Part shown: positions 32,863 through 44,320 of the stretch, piece by piece | Layout of the letters: each line of letters opens with the position of its first letter | Numbering within the stretch: position 1 is the stretch's first letter | The notes under the pieces: model-generated | What the model was told of the DNA's origin: nothing | Database searches by the model: none | What the model saw: only the letters and a program-made list of their open reading frames with translations | Made by a program: the position numbers and the translations under genes | NCBI RefSeq assembly: GCF_001649575.2 | Contig: NC_051447.1 | Coordinates: forward strand, 619,780 to 683,779 | Direction: 5' to 3' | Source of the DNA: Kryptolebias marmoratus | Taxonomy: Eukaryota; Chordata; Actinopteri; Cyprinodontiformes; Rivulidae | Length of the DNA: 64,000 bases

Positions 32863-33814
32863 TAGCCAAGTAAGAAGTGGACTAAAATTAGTAAGAAGCA
32901 GGTTAAAGTTAGTATGAAGCATAATCCTCACAAAAAACAATTGTGCAATATTGCATGAAAAGTTAATAAAGTATTAGGGCAAACAAAGCCACCGAAAACA
33001 ACTTTTGAGGCTTTACTATTTAAGTTGTATTATGTTGGTTACCAACAAAGCTATTACATGCTTTATTCTATGTTTTATAAGTTTATATTTTATAAGTTTC
33101 ACTTCACTGTTATCCTTCTGCTCATCTTGACCTTTTTTTTTGTTACTGAGTTTGAAACAAACTTTTAATGGTGCCAGAGTAGGTTGTACATTCATTTGAA
33201 GTTTTTGAACTGAATGGGAATAATGCTATTTTATGTCAAATATGGGCCACCATTGGTTTGAAGTTTCCATGATGTGAGGTCCATGCGCACACGGGTGAAG
33301 CTTGGTTAACAGAAGGACTGGTTTCATGCTTAGGCTATAACTATAATTGTGATAAGGTCATGGAAAACCCTAACACAGTTGTGATACCTGTGGAGGAAGT
33401 GTGGTGCTGGTGTGTTGACCAAAAGAGTCATGCCAGTGCAGGGATATAGATTGTGCTCAGGGCTCAGGGGAATATTTCAGGAACATGGAAAATTGCAGCA
33501 AATCAAGATCTGGTGAGTATTAGGAGTGGCGAATTATCCTGATTGCTTTTGCACTGAAGGGAGGCAAGGTTTTCAAAATTTTCTATGATCCAGCCATACT
33601 CTAACATGTCTTGTGGGTAATGGAGAGCATAGTGGGGTCATCATCCAGTGTGAAGGGGGCCTTAATAATGGAAAACTAATTCAGCTAGATAGAAAGATGG
33701 TTATTTTAGAAGCAGCATGCATTGACGATGAGAGTAAGAACACGTTTTACACTTTTACTTCCTAGACATTACTATAAAACCTTTGTGTTCTTGCAGTTCC
33801 TCCCTTAAACATCT
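32863..33814. other. Intergenic stretch, no feature recognised
   Basis: No coding-like frame and no match to the repeats recognised elsewhere. Confidence 0.4.
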
Positions 33815-34368
33815 CCAGTTGGTCGAGCTGCTGGTTGGTTTTTAATTGGAGTTCATAAGAAGGAACACATCATCCCACTCTGGCGTCCCTCTACTAGCTG
33901 CCTGTGCATTTTAGTTTATTTCAAGATCATTTTATTTGTATTTAAAAGTTAAAATGTTCTGGCCCCATCCTACCATTTTGAGCTACTTGACCTGCACTCT
34001 CCTGCTCGGTGCCTGAGGTCTCAAGATGCCGAGTATAAGCAAAAATTCTGAGGGTACAGAGCCTTTTGTGCTGCTACTCCAAGATGATGGAATGATCTTT
34101 GGTTTCATATCAGACAAGCTCCTTCACTGTCTGCTTTTAAAAATCTTCTAAAAGCACTGTTTTTTCCCAGGGCTTTTGGCACAGCCTGAGACTTGCTCTT
34201 GTTTAATTTACTTATGTTTTATTGTATTTACTGATCTTGTTGTTGTTCTTCTTCTTGTTTTTAACTGTTTTATTGTTTTTTATTCATTGTTTTTTTTTCT
34301 TTTTACATATACAGTACATTTTTGCAGCTGTGCAAATAAAGCACTTGCTTTTCAAGTGCTTTATAAGT
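33815..34368 (+). pseudogene. L2-like LINE (Maui type), C-terminal end of the RT protein and 3' UTR
   Basis: Translation of about 33860-34195 gives HIIPLWRPSTSCLCILVYFK, VLAPSYHFELLDLHSPARCL and FHIRQAPSLSAFKNLLKALF. These are the C-terminal motifs of L2-clade LINE proteins (domain after the RT), with several stops. The 3' UTR ends in gcaaataaagcacttgcttt. Strongly 5'-truncated and dead. Confidence 0.8.

Positions 34369-34369
<1 letters not shown>

Positions 34370-34441
<72 letters not shown>
34370..34441 (+). repeat. (CAG)24 microsatellite
   Basis: A pure CAG array of 72 bp directly after the L2 3' tail. It creates long Ser or Ala runs in chance frames on both strands, so the 93-95 codon frames over it are not genes. 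Confidence 0.98.
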
Positions 34442-34446
<5 letters not shown>

Positions 34447-35827
34447 CGGGTTTTAAGATTTAATTGTAATTGTGTCACACTTTCCAGTCTGAAGAGCCTC
34501 TAAAGCTCCTTTTTGACAATCTTGCCTTTTTTATCATTTTGGTTCTATTATAACAAATGTATTATAAGACTGTTTTTAATAAATTCTAAACCCTTTAATA
34601 GCAACCCTGTTATCAGTTATCACTGACATAATGAAAAAAATCAATTAACTATTTTCATTTTTTATCTAAACATAACCATACCACATAACTTTAGAGTTAG
34701 CTTATATTAATATCAGTGAGAGGAATAAAATTAATGCCTATGACTGAAGTATATTGGTTTAGTTAGATCAACTATGTCCTGAATTTAAATGATTTATTTA
34801 TATTTCCAAATACATTTGGCTGAGCCATGTAAGCAGTAACAAGTTAAAGAGTTGGCAATGCTTTAACAGGTTAAAACCTTTAGAAACTGCTGATTTTAAC
34901 AAAATGTTTTTTTTTTATTTATTTAAATGGTTTAATAAAAAACAAGTTGTTTTTTTTAATTATTTTGTTAAAAAATTGCGAATGCCTCTTAAATCCCTCT
35001 CACTCGTGGCATGTTCTCAAGTGCAGTTTTTCACCCACTGTCCTTTTCTTCCCCCCCATCTTCCTCTGTCTATTTTTTGATGACCTGAGAGGCGGTGGCC
35101 AATGAAAGACAAAAGGTAAAATGGGTATGGATTTTCTCACTCAGCCAACCATCCCTTCGATGATTAAGTAGTTCATCAGGCAGAAATATAGAATTCTTCC
35201 CGGCGTGCTCATCGACCTGTCCTATAGATACATTAAAATGTCGGCAGGAAATCGTTGCAGAATGCACCACACTACAGATAGACTGCAAGCTTCTCTGGCC
35301 CAATTAATCTCTGTTGCATCTTTGTGTGGCTGTGTGTTGAGCATGGCAACCACAAGAGCCTTGCTCAACACACACAAGACGTCACTCACATATAAGATCA
35401 TGACTGATGGTGGAGGCTTGCTCCTCAATGCAGTGTTAGAGGGGAAACTGCTATTGCAGTCTGAATTCACTTAATGTCTCTTAAACCAAATTAAGACAGC
35501 TGTATTAATTGTATGTACTGTTCTCAAATTTACCAAATCCTTAAAAGCAGAATAGACAAATGTAATACTTAAGAATTTCTATGCAATTTTTGTGGTATGA
35601 AAACTTTCCAGGTGATTACAGAAAAAAAAAAAAATAACAGTCAGTCATCACTTCTAAAGAAATTGGTTGGCATACAAGTTTTGTAAAATTTGGTGCCAAT
35701 TATGAAACAAAAAAATGTGTATTTTACCATAAATTATTTTAACCTTTTCAATGAACAGCAGGTTTAAGAAACACATTGTATTCCAATCTTTAATATAGAC
35801 ACTAAAAATAACCTAAATTACTGCTAC
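34442..35827. other. Unique block; candidate conserved non-coding element near 35060-35450
   Basis: 34442-34990 is AT-rich with T-runs. From about 35060 the composition is balanced (gagaggcggtggccaatgaa, atgtcggcaggaaatcgttg, cacacacaagacgtcactca) with no repeat match. The 77-89 codon frames on both strands overlap each other and show no family. Conservation is untested. Confidence 0.3.
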
Positions 35828-35985
35828 TACTGGTTGGTAGTTAGAATTGTTGCCTCACAACAAGATGCTTTCTGGTTTAACAGAAGCTGCAGTCTTTGTT
35901 TGTGGAGTTTGCATGTTCTCCCTGTGCATGTGTGGGTTCTCTCAGAGTACTCCAGTTTCCTCCCACAGATCAAAAACGGGTGGGT
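35828..35985 (+). mobile_element. tRNA-derived SINE, 5' half
   Basis: It has the head ggttggtagttagaattgtt, then gcctcacaacaagatgcttt, gtttgcatgttctccctgtg and tttcctcccacagatcaaaa. It matches the 5' half of the SINE at 20657. The 3' half is absent. Confidence 0.75.
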
Positions 35986-36758
35986 GTCATAGGCACCACT
36001 CAATAGAGCAGAAGAAGCAGCTGCTTTCTGTCTTATGTACAAACTAAAAATTAATATTGAAAAGTATCTCAACGTTCTACACCCCCTTCTGCATCCATGT
36101 TTTGGTTCAGTCCAACTTAGATATACCAGTAGCCACTGTGTCACTGTTTAATGTTTAAACTGATTATTTCACACTTTGATAAAGTATAGAACACCAAACA
36201 ATCACGATAAAGAAAAGAAAAACAGTCCTAAATAGGTTAGTTTTTTACATCCCAAACACAGTTACATAAGCATGAATGGAATCTTACGCTGCTGAGTGAT
36301 TGACAGGTGTTAGGTTACACCCATTTGATTTGCTTCTCATTTGGGTAAATTCTGTTCATTCCCAAGGCCAAAGCTCTTAACCAATGATATTGTCCGTAAT
36401 GTGACATCCTCTCTGCATTTGTGGACCACAGGTTACGATGCAGACTACAGATGGAGCAATGGCGAGCATTAGCTGAAATACTGTGGGATTTTTTAAATTT
36501 TTTTTTCACTTTCTCATCTTTAGTTTTTCAATGTTTGCAATGTTTTTTTTTATTTGTTTTTTTTATTTGTTTTTTCCCACACTGTCATAAAAAAAGGACA
36601 GAGTTGGTCTTCAAGCTTGTTTATTGTACTTTTTTTTTATCAATTATTATTTATTGTTAATAACATCATAGTGAGGAACACAAAAGGTGGAACTCTGAAA
36701 TGTGGAATTGGAACGCTGGAACGGTTTATGGGTTGCGCACACCAGATACAAGAACAAG
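35986..36758. other. Intergenic stretch, T-rich, nothing recognised
   Basis: T-runs near 36489-36570. No repeat or gene recognised. Confidence 0.4.
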
Positions 36759-36905
36759 ATGGCTGAACAAGACATTTAAACATCACCTTCTGCATTGAAA
36801 GCCAGAGTTTGAAAATACTTAGGCTTCCACGACGTTAAAAGGAAAACTGACATTCAAGAGAGCAACACAAAATGCAAGTTGTGTTTAAGTTGAAGAAGAT
36901 ACCTG
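36759..36905 (+). pseudogene. BED-type zinc finger start of a hAT-like transposase, degenerate
   Basis: An ATG at 36759 gives MAEQDI and a stop, then in the same frame ALKARV, a stop in the usual Trp place, then KYLGFHDVKRKTDIQESNTK followed by CKLCL. The Y/F-G-F motif and the C-x2-C pair are the first half of a BED finger. The pair of His expected downstream is not seen. I read it as the 5' end of a dead hAT transposase gene. Confidence 0.5.
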
Positions 36906-37739
36906 CATGAGTCAGATTATGTAAAAGAAGACCTGTCTGTTCAAACAATTATCATAAAAATCAGCTGATCAGTTGTATATTACATCGGCACGACATAAAC
37001 GGAACACATGAACATTGTTTAGTTTAGAAAACAGCAATAAAATTACAGTCAAATCATGCAGAAGTGATGTGGTGTAAAAATCAACCTACATCATAATACT
37101 CAGCTTACATGTAATCTTAAAACAACACATGTATCCCACCAATTTCCTACAAGATCATCTAAGCCACTTCTTGTGCCATCAAGGAGTAGAAAATTATCTA
37201 CATACTTGGATTAAAACCCAGTATGAAGGCTGCAGGGGTAGAAGAAGAGGAAGTGCATCTCAGTGTATTGTGTGGCCAGAATGATAAATAGTCCAGTTCA
37301 TGAACCAATGAATGATTCAGAAGGCCCAAAGATACCACCCTGAGGATGGTAACAATTCCAACATTTTTGCTATGGTCCACATAATGTCTGCAGAGTTAAC
37401 ATTCTCTACTGAACATCAGCTAAATATATTGGGGTGTTTATGGACCAGGGGTTAGAGCAGTTGAGCATACAGTGGAAAGTAGGCGGATCAATTCCCAGAA
37501 GTTCCATGTATGAAGTGTCTTTAGCCAAATACTGAATTCCACACATTGCATAAAGTCCTCAACTGTGTGTGAATGTGTGTATAATAGGGAAGGAAATATG
37601 TAAGGAGACACTTGATGTAATAAATCTGTATGAATGGATGAGTGAACAAACACATGGCAAAGTACTTTGTTTAACCTGGACAAGGTAAAAAGATGTTAGA
37701 TGAGCGCACCATCCATCATTTAGTTTATGTACTCTAAAA
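36906..37739. other. Intergenic stretch, nothing recognised
   Basis: Short frames only, with no family resemblance and no repeat match. Confidence 0.4.
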
Positions 37740-38390
37740 CAGCGGTCCCCAACCTTCTTTGGCTCCACAGATCAGTTCATTATCAGACAGTATTTTACAG
37801 CCTTTAAAGGTGTGGCGGATAAATACAACAAAATAAAATGATACGATCGGCATGAAAACCGGGATATTTTTTAAAACATAATAAACGTAAACCCAACGTG
37901 TCCTCGCAGCTTTGTTAGCTGCGTCCTGGTATTGCATTTTCAACATGAATAACACCCTCTCCTCCCCCTAATGCTCTCTGGTCAATATGGCAACATTTTA
38001 AAGATGTCCTTTAAAATAAGATGCACCACAAATATAAAGTGCACAAAGAATACAACTCACCATAATGCGGAATCAGTGGGAGCCCTGTGCCTGTTTCTCA
38101 GTAACGAAATGATCCCATCTAGAGCTTCCAGAGACGTTTGTTTTTTACTTATTTTGCTAGCTTGTGGGCTTTGTTTTTAGCGGTAGCATATCACGTGACC
38201 TAGATAAGGTTTTGACACACATCAAGAGTGAGTCATAGACAATTGTAGTGGAGACAATCCGAACAGTTTTTTAAAATAAATGTTGTTCAGGCTCCGAAAA
38301 AAAACAAAACAGAAATACTGTAAGTTAATTATTCTTTCTGTGCAGCCAAGTACCAAATGACCCACGGACCGGTACCGGTCGGGACCTCTG
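37740..38390. mobile_element. hAT-type non-autonomous element, copy 2 (0.65 kb)
   Basis: Left end cagcggtccccaacctt, right end ggtaccggtcgggacctctg (reversed cagaggtcccgacc). A perfect 8-bp target duplication CTCTAAAA flanks it at 37732-37739 and 38391-38398. It matches the element at 25486-26124 along its whole length in the same orientation, with small indels. Confidence 0.93.
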
Positions 38391-38654
38391 CTCTAAAAAA
38401 CTGTTTCCTCGTTAATAACTTAGCACTGCTGATACAACCACTTTAGCTGTCATAAATATTCATTCTGACATTTGCTGTAAATAACATCAAATACAGGGCA
38501 ACACGAGACAAACACAAATACAAAATGATGAAGAAAAGATGAAGGGTATGTGGAACCATTTTAGAAAAGCCACAATGAAGCTCTGTGACAGCCAAGAACC
38601 AAGTCAAATGTTAGACAACACACTTTATGTCAGGATATTTTTAACAATAAAGAC

Positions 38655-39605
38655 ACATTCCTTGAAGGAAGCTATACAATCCACTGTCCTTTATGTTAGT
38701 AAGATCATCTTATATTGAGGAGTTATAACCATTTTAGTCAAAGCTTGAAAATTAATATTATGCACAATTTTATGCAATAGTGCAATATCTTGCATTATCT
38801 GTTTGCGCTTGGAGGTTGTGTTGTGATTGACTCTCAGCTGCTGCTACTCCAGATTTTAGCTCAATATTTGAAAATTCACTGAGGTATAGCCCTTTTTGTG
38901 TAGACTAAGGCTGAATAGCTGTAGAGAATTGGGTTGACTCCAAAGGGTAATCAGTTGTACGGATACAGCCAGTAATAAAGTATGTGTTGGGGATAATGCT
39001 CAGTAACTACCACACCAAATTTTAGCTCAGTTATGTGAAACTGACTGAGTAATAGCCAGTTTGTATTTTTAAAGGTCATTTGGCTGTGGTGGCCATCTTG
39101 AAATGGCCAAATCAATAACTACTTTCTGAAATTTACATTAAAATATTTACAGAATTTTGTATATTTGTTAGCAAATATTATGAGATATTTTGCTAACAAA
39201 CAGACAAGGTTGATTCTAAAAGTTGATGGGAAAGTTTTAAACAGATATTATATGATCTGTTAATCCTCAGAATATATTTTGGGGATTAGTCTCAGCTACT
39301 ACCACATCAAATTTTAGCCAAATATTTTTGTCTTGATGAAGATATTGCTATGCTTGTGTTTTTTGTTTTTCTTTTTTTTTGTCATTGTTTTTTTTAATGT
39401 CAGTTGGCTGTGGCAGCCATCTTGAATTGGGTAAACCCTAGAAGTCATTCAGTTGTACATTCACTGAAGTCTTTCTGCAAGTTAAAAAAAAAAACATCTT
39501 TCAACTGGTTCATGAAATTTTTGCTAATACTATAGATAGATGAACACACAGGCAAGGGGGGAAAAACATTTCAGTCTTTGACTTTTGGTTGCAGGTGATA
39601 AAGAG
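38655..39605 (+). repeat. HPR repeat copy 11, longest copy, three internal modules
   Basis: Hairpin end cattccttgaaggaag at 38656-38671. Module starts recur at about 38836 (cagctgctgctactccagat), 39000 (cagtaactaccacaccaaat) and 39291 (cagctactaccacatcaaat). The phrase ggccatcttgaa / gcagccatcttgaattggg occurs at about 39106 and 39414. The closing end is tttggttgcaggtgataaag. No conserved frame. Both ends are present, which makes it a useful reference copy. Confidence 0.85.
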
Positions 39606-39616
39606 AGCAGAGTTTA

Positions 39617-40422
39617 CAGTGCCTATAAAAAAGTATTCACCCATTAGATGTTTTACGCTGTGATTTTCTTTTTGTCATAAATCAATCATGGGCAATATAA
39701 ATGGGCCCTTTTTACAAAAAACAAACAAAATATAAATGTTATTCAATGTCAAAGTAAAATTAGAATTCTACAGACTATACCAATTAAATACAAATATTTA
39801 TTGTAAAATAAGTGATTCCATGAATATGAAAAAAACATAAATACAAATATGTATCTCACTTGGCAAACTCTAGTAGAGATTTAATGAGTTATTTTTCTTT
39901 CAACAATGGTTTTCTCTTTGTCACTCTCTCATAAAGCTTAGACTGGTGAAGAACCCAGGCAACAGTTGTTGTTTGCACATCCTCTCCCATCCCACCTGCT
40001 GAAGCTTGTGACTACTTTAGTCACAGGTGTCTTGGTGGCCTCTCTCACTATTCTCCTTCTTGCATGATCACTCACTTTGTGAGGACAGCCTGCTCTTGTT
40101 AGATTTACTTTCCATAGACCTTCCATCTCTGATGATGGATATAACAGAACTCCTGGGGATGTGTAGGGCCTTGGAAATCCTTTAGTATCTGTCCCCTGAC
40201 TTGTATTTTTTAATTATCTTTTCTCTTAATTGAATTAGGACTGTTACTTTAAAGGTGGTGAATATTTATGCAATCGCTTATTTTACATTACATCTTTTTT
40301 TCATTTAATTGGTATTTACACTGTAGACAATTGATTTCCCAATTTATATTGAGCATGATTAATTTATGACAGCAGTAAAAGCATAAAACATCCAAGAGGG
40401 TGAATACTTTTTATATGCACTG
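39617..40422 (+). mobile_element. Chimeric TIR element containing a reversed Tc1 fragment
   Basis: Left TIR cagtgcctataaaaaagtat then tcaccca; right end, reversed, cagtgcatataaaaagtatt then caccct. The arms match for about 40 bp (through gatgtttta). Left TA at 39615-39616; the right TA reads TT. The element sits right after the closing end of HPR copy 11. Inside, 39840-40100 is a Tc1 transposase fragment on the minus strand. Confidence 0.75.
39840..40100 (-). pseudogene. Tc1-type transposase fragment inside the TIR element
   Basis: The minus-strand translation holds NLTRAGCPHKVSDHARRRIV followed by REATK, the same region as the fragment at 20436-20640 but better kept. At nucleotide level the reading continues into phrases near aaagagaaaaccattgttga. 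Catalytic motifs are absent. Confidence 0.7.
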
Positions 40423-42250
40423 TTTGTCAGGATACATATAACAAAGATCTGAGGCTAAAATAAAAAGACAGCATTAAAAAAATCACAACAAAAACTGGGG
40501 TATATGACTTCTAGCCCAGATCTCACTTTCATGGGACTTATTTTTACACTAAACCTGTTATGTAGATTAAAAGCAAAAAAACTACAGTTTTTCTAGGGAA
40601 ACAAAATTAGAACAGTAGGAAAATCTAGTGCAATTTATTTCTCAAAAAGGACAATTCACAGCCTTATCAACATCCTTGATTGTTTAAATTAGCCAAAGTC
40701 TGTGTTTTGCTCCAACTGCAACAAATGACATTTGTAATTAAAGTCAATAAATTTCTTTTCGTTTCAGTAATTAGCTTATAATGTGAAAAACAGCTGCCTA
40801 CTTTTTCAGTGTTGTTTGAATGTGACTGGGTTTAATGTTCTACCATATACTTTGATAATGCTGTTAATTATTCAGTGGCTGTGCTGAATAAGTTCATGTG
40901 AAGTGAGTGGAAAAGAATTAAGATGTGAAGGATCTGAGCTGGGTCGACTGACACATAACGAGACAGCAGTAAAAAAGCTTCAGACTTCAGAGTGTGTTGG
41001 CTGAGATGGTGTACATACAGGGTGTCTGACAGATCTGAGCAGCTCATTACGCTCACTCACTAACACACACACAAAGTCACACAGGTAATATTGCTGTTGC
41101 CATGGAAGCAATTTAAGTGAGCCCACAGTCTGACTATCAAAACATCATAAACTTAAAATGTGGACGACTTGGATGAGAAATTTCCCTCCCTCACAGAGTC
41201 TGTTTTTCTCTTTTGCTTAAGCAGCATAAAAAATAAGGGTGTCCATGTGTACAACACTGAAATATCCACTTAGTAACATTATTATAAATGTTTTACAAAA
41301 TTATAGGCCTAACAGAGTCAGTACATCCAATGATTATTTCTAGAAAGTTTCATTAAAATCATACATATAACGAAAAAAAAATCTGGGCAGAGGTAAATAG
41401 GGAAGTGTACAAATATTTACACTTTACAAGCTTTTAAATCAAAGTGTCAATAAAAGAATAATTATTTGTTAAAATAGATTAATTCAAATTAAACCTGTTC
41501 TCACTAAACACAATTTTTTGTTTGTTTTATTAAAGGAATTTCTTTAATCAAAATGAATTAATAATTACAATTTATTTATGGTTTAAGGAATCTTATTTAA
41601 CAGGTAAATCTTTCTGAAAACAGATTTCTTTCCAAACCAACATCTTGACTAAAAGTTTTAGATGAATGTGGCCAATTTATTGTCTGTAATTTGACTCATA
41701 AATGCTAAATGTACATGATTAAAAACAGTCTATGTGAATTATACCACAAATTAAAGAGTTTTGCTCATAGAGATAATTTATAATACTAGACCAAGTGCCC
41801 CAGCCTTCCCTCATCATTGAGAATTGAGGCCAGCAGGAACCATTTTACAGAAGCTACAAGGTATTTTTGGAACCACATCACACTAGTGATGTGGTGCTTA
41901 AGTCCCTGCTACTCTTCCCCAAATAACATTGATTTTGCATGACTTTTCTTTTAACCCTGCTGTTGCCTTTGTGTCAAATGGACCTGAAGTTACATGGGCT
42001 TCTCTTCCTCTCTTCAGTTACGAAGGCTTCAGGCAGTTTATGCATGAGATAACTAAGTACAGTAACAACAAATTTGAAAAATGAAGATATAGCAGCAAGG
42101 TAAGAACTGTTCAACTCAACAAGCGTGAACCCCTGCAAAATATTATCTTTGGCATATATTTGTTTTAATAAGGGTCTTAAAACATGTACTGAGGCCATCC
42201 TGTGGGGATGCTGTACCAACTAAGGCTTCATCTCTCAGGTTCCTGTAGGA
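40423..42250. other. Mostly unrecognised AT-rich DNA with a small HPR fragment (copy 12)
   Basis: At 41315-41398 agtcagtacatccaatgatt and tttcattaaaatcatacat followed by ctgggcagaggtaaata are the last part of an HPR copy (plus orientation). The rest has no feature I can name. The 81-codon minus frame at 41974-42219 has no recognised family. Confidence 0.5.
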
Positions 42251-42474
42251 CAGGGGTGTCAAACTCCAGGCCTCGAGGGCTGATGTCCTGGAGGTTTTAG
42301 GTTTTTCTGCTCCAACACACCTGATTCAAATGGTTTGATTAGCTCCTCACCAAATCACCAAGTTCTCCAGGAGCATGGCAACAAGTCATCCATTTAAAGC
42401 AGGTGTTTTAAAGCAAGAACACATCTAAAGCATGCAGGACAGCAGCGCTCGAGGAATGGAGTTTGACACCTGTG
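42251..42474. mobile_element. hAT MITE (0.22 kb), copy with CTGTAGGA target
   Basis: TIRs caggggtgtcaaactcca at left and, reversed from the right, cacaggtgtcaaactcca. The inner arms also pair (cctcgaggg / ctcgagga). Flanking 8-bp duplication CTGTAGGA (42243-42250) and CTGTAGGG (42475-42482), one mismatch. Interior ctgctccaacacacctgatt is shared with the MITE at 57482-57695. No coding capacity. Confidence 0.9.
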
Positions 42475-42784
42475 CTGTAGGGAGTCTAGAATTCCCTTAC
42501 ACATCAAGGGTTCAACTCAGCTATGACATCATTATTGTACGCCTCCATTCAGCTGCACTGCGTACTCAGTGTACTTGTTATTCAGAAACAGCTCAACTCT
42601 GTTATTTCCTGTGGTTGCCATGGTGAATCGAGGTATCAAGCTCCACTGAGGAGTGAATTTTGTTGCACACATGCAGACACTTACCTCAAGGTTAAGATAC
42701 TCAATTATTTAACCTAAATGGAAGTTAAGTTTATGGATAAACAGAGTTTGTTAAACCTCCTTTCTGGAACACCCCTTAGGTTAT

Positions 42785-42898
42785 CTTAAACTGTGTGATG
42801 AGCTGATGATCTGGCTGGAATGTATCTCACTAAGTGCTGGGTTAGTCGCCAGCTTCATATGACCTTGAATAAGATCAAGTTGTGACAGAAATTGATGG
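42785..42898 (+). mobile_element. SINE 3' part, degenerate
   Basis: The phrase catatgaccttgaataagat followed by acagaaattgatggatc matches the end of the SINE at 20657, with substitutions. Confidence 0.45.
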
Positions 42899-42899
42899 A

Positions 42900-43241
42900 T
42901 CTTAAACCTTTTTTCTTGTTTTATTTTGTTGATCCCTCCTGTGTATTTTGGCTATTTTTACTTCCTGTTTCTGCAATTAGCCTGATTCTAGTTTGTCAGT
43001 CGACATACCAGCCTTGTCTTTGTCATTGTTTTTAGTTTCTCCTTATCAGATACCTTTTCTGTCCTTCGGCTCTTATGGCATGGAGTTTTTTTCTGGTATT
43101 TGTAGTCCTAACCTGAGCTATTTCTGTTTAGTTTGCCCTAGTAACAAAAAAAAAAAATCTTGGAGTTGTCTACCCGCCTGCCTGATGCCTCCTTTACCTG
43201 CACCTAGGGTCCCTCTTCCATCATCCACCTCCAGCCCATGA
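42900..43241 (+). mobile_element. Possible degenerate LTR fragment
   Basis: The 3' part (ttggagttgtctacccgcct, ctgcacctagggtccctctt, ending cagcccatgaca) looks like the end of a Gypsy LTR, with a TGACA-type terminus as in LTR B and C. I found no 5' TG terminus and no target duplication, so this is tentative. Confidence 0.3.
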
Positions 43242-43539
43242 CAGGTCTTTAATGAACAACTTTTGTCTGATGTATTGAATGTCCCATGTGGAGAAAAGGC
43301 TGTTTTTTTATACTGGGAAATTAATCTAAGTTTAATATAACTTAAAAGAGTGAATGTGACCACATTTTATTTAACAAAATTAAATTGGGATGAAATACTC
43401 TATTTACAAACAGATTTCTTTTGAGTCATATTTAGTATTTACTTATTTTGAACTGAAAACAGAACAAGGAAAAGTGTACTTTTTGTGAAAATGCAATGTG
43501 AATGACTTTGTTGACCTTTGTTAAAAAAATAATTGTTAC

Positions 43540-43720
43540 CTGAATTGTTAAAGTTAAAATGAGCAGAACAGAAGCTAACAGCTAAAATATATCAAACTGT
43601 AACTAAGATTAAATTATCAAAATCATAACAAAAATGTAAAATTAGCAAAACCATGACTAAAAGCTAAAATATGTAAAACCATAAATACTTGAAATTAACA
43701 AGTTAGTACCTTAGGAGCAC
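43540..43720 (-). repeat. Degenerate minisatellite of agctaaaa / agcaaaa units
   Basis: Recurrent aagctaacagctaaaat, attagcaaaaccatgact and aagctaaaatatg phrases, irregular spacing of about 20-40 bp. It looks like the reverse-strand relative of the ttttagct array at 58810-59290. Confidence 0.5.
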
Positions 43721-44280
43721 AATAAGATTCTGATTTCAGAATTTATTTATTTTCAAAAAATTCAAAAGATCTTAAAGGGAGACTGATATGACATTTTTTT
43801 TGTAAATAAATATAAAAAACACACACTTCCACACACTTACGAGTTTTGCATAGTTGTTTTAAAAAAATACAGTGTATACAACAAATACAGTGTATGCAAG
43901 AAATACAGTATATGCAACAAAGTCTAAGTTATTCCAATTTACATTAACATTTTTGTTTTGATATAATTTGTTTTCCAACATAATTTATTGTCTATAATTT
44001 GTCCAAGAATTTTGATTTCAGACACTAATTCAACATCAATATTCCCCTCTCTGCCCTACCCAAATTATCAAATGATATAATCCCATTAGAAAGAAGAGAC
44101 AAGCACTCAGAGAAGCATTTAAACTTACTGACAAGCATGTTGAGTAATGACATATCTGTTACAAACAAACTCAGTCTGCAGAACAGTAAAAACACAATCT
44201 GTAAGATCTTAATCCTGTTTGTACAAAAGGTCTGCTTGGGTACTCGGCCAGACCATCTTTAGTCCTGTTCTCTGTGGACT
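43721..44280. other. AT-rich stretch, nothing recognised
   Basis: There are three short repeats of aaatacagt(g/a)tat(g/a)ca near 43865-43918. Otherwise no feature. Confidence 0.4.
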
Positions 44281-44320
44281 TTAATAATGCCTGCCTTCAA
44301 AAGCAAAATAATGCTGTTTT

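Noticed and set aside
34176..34503. Ser- or Ala-rich frames of 93-95 codons
   Set aside because: They are translations of the (CAG)24 array and the L2 tail.
42900..43241. A fifth complete solo LTR
   Set aside because: Only a 3'-like end is visible; no 5' terminus or target duplication, so it is kept as a low-confidence fragment.
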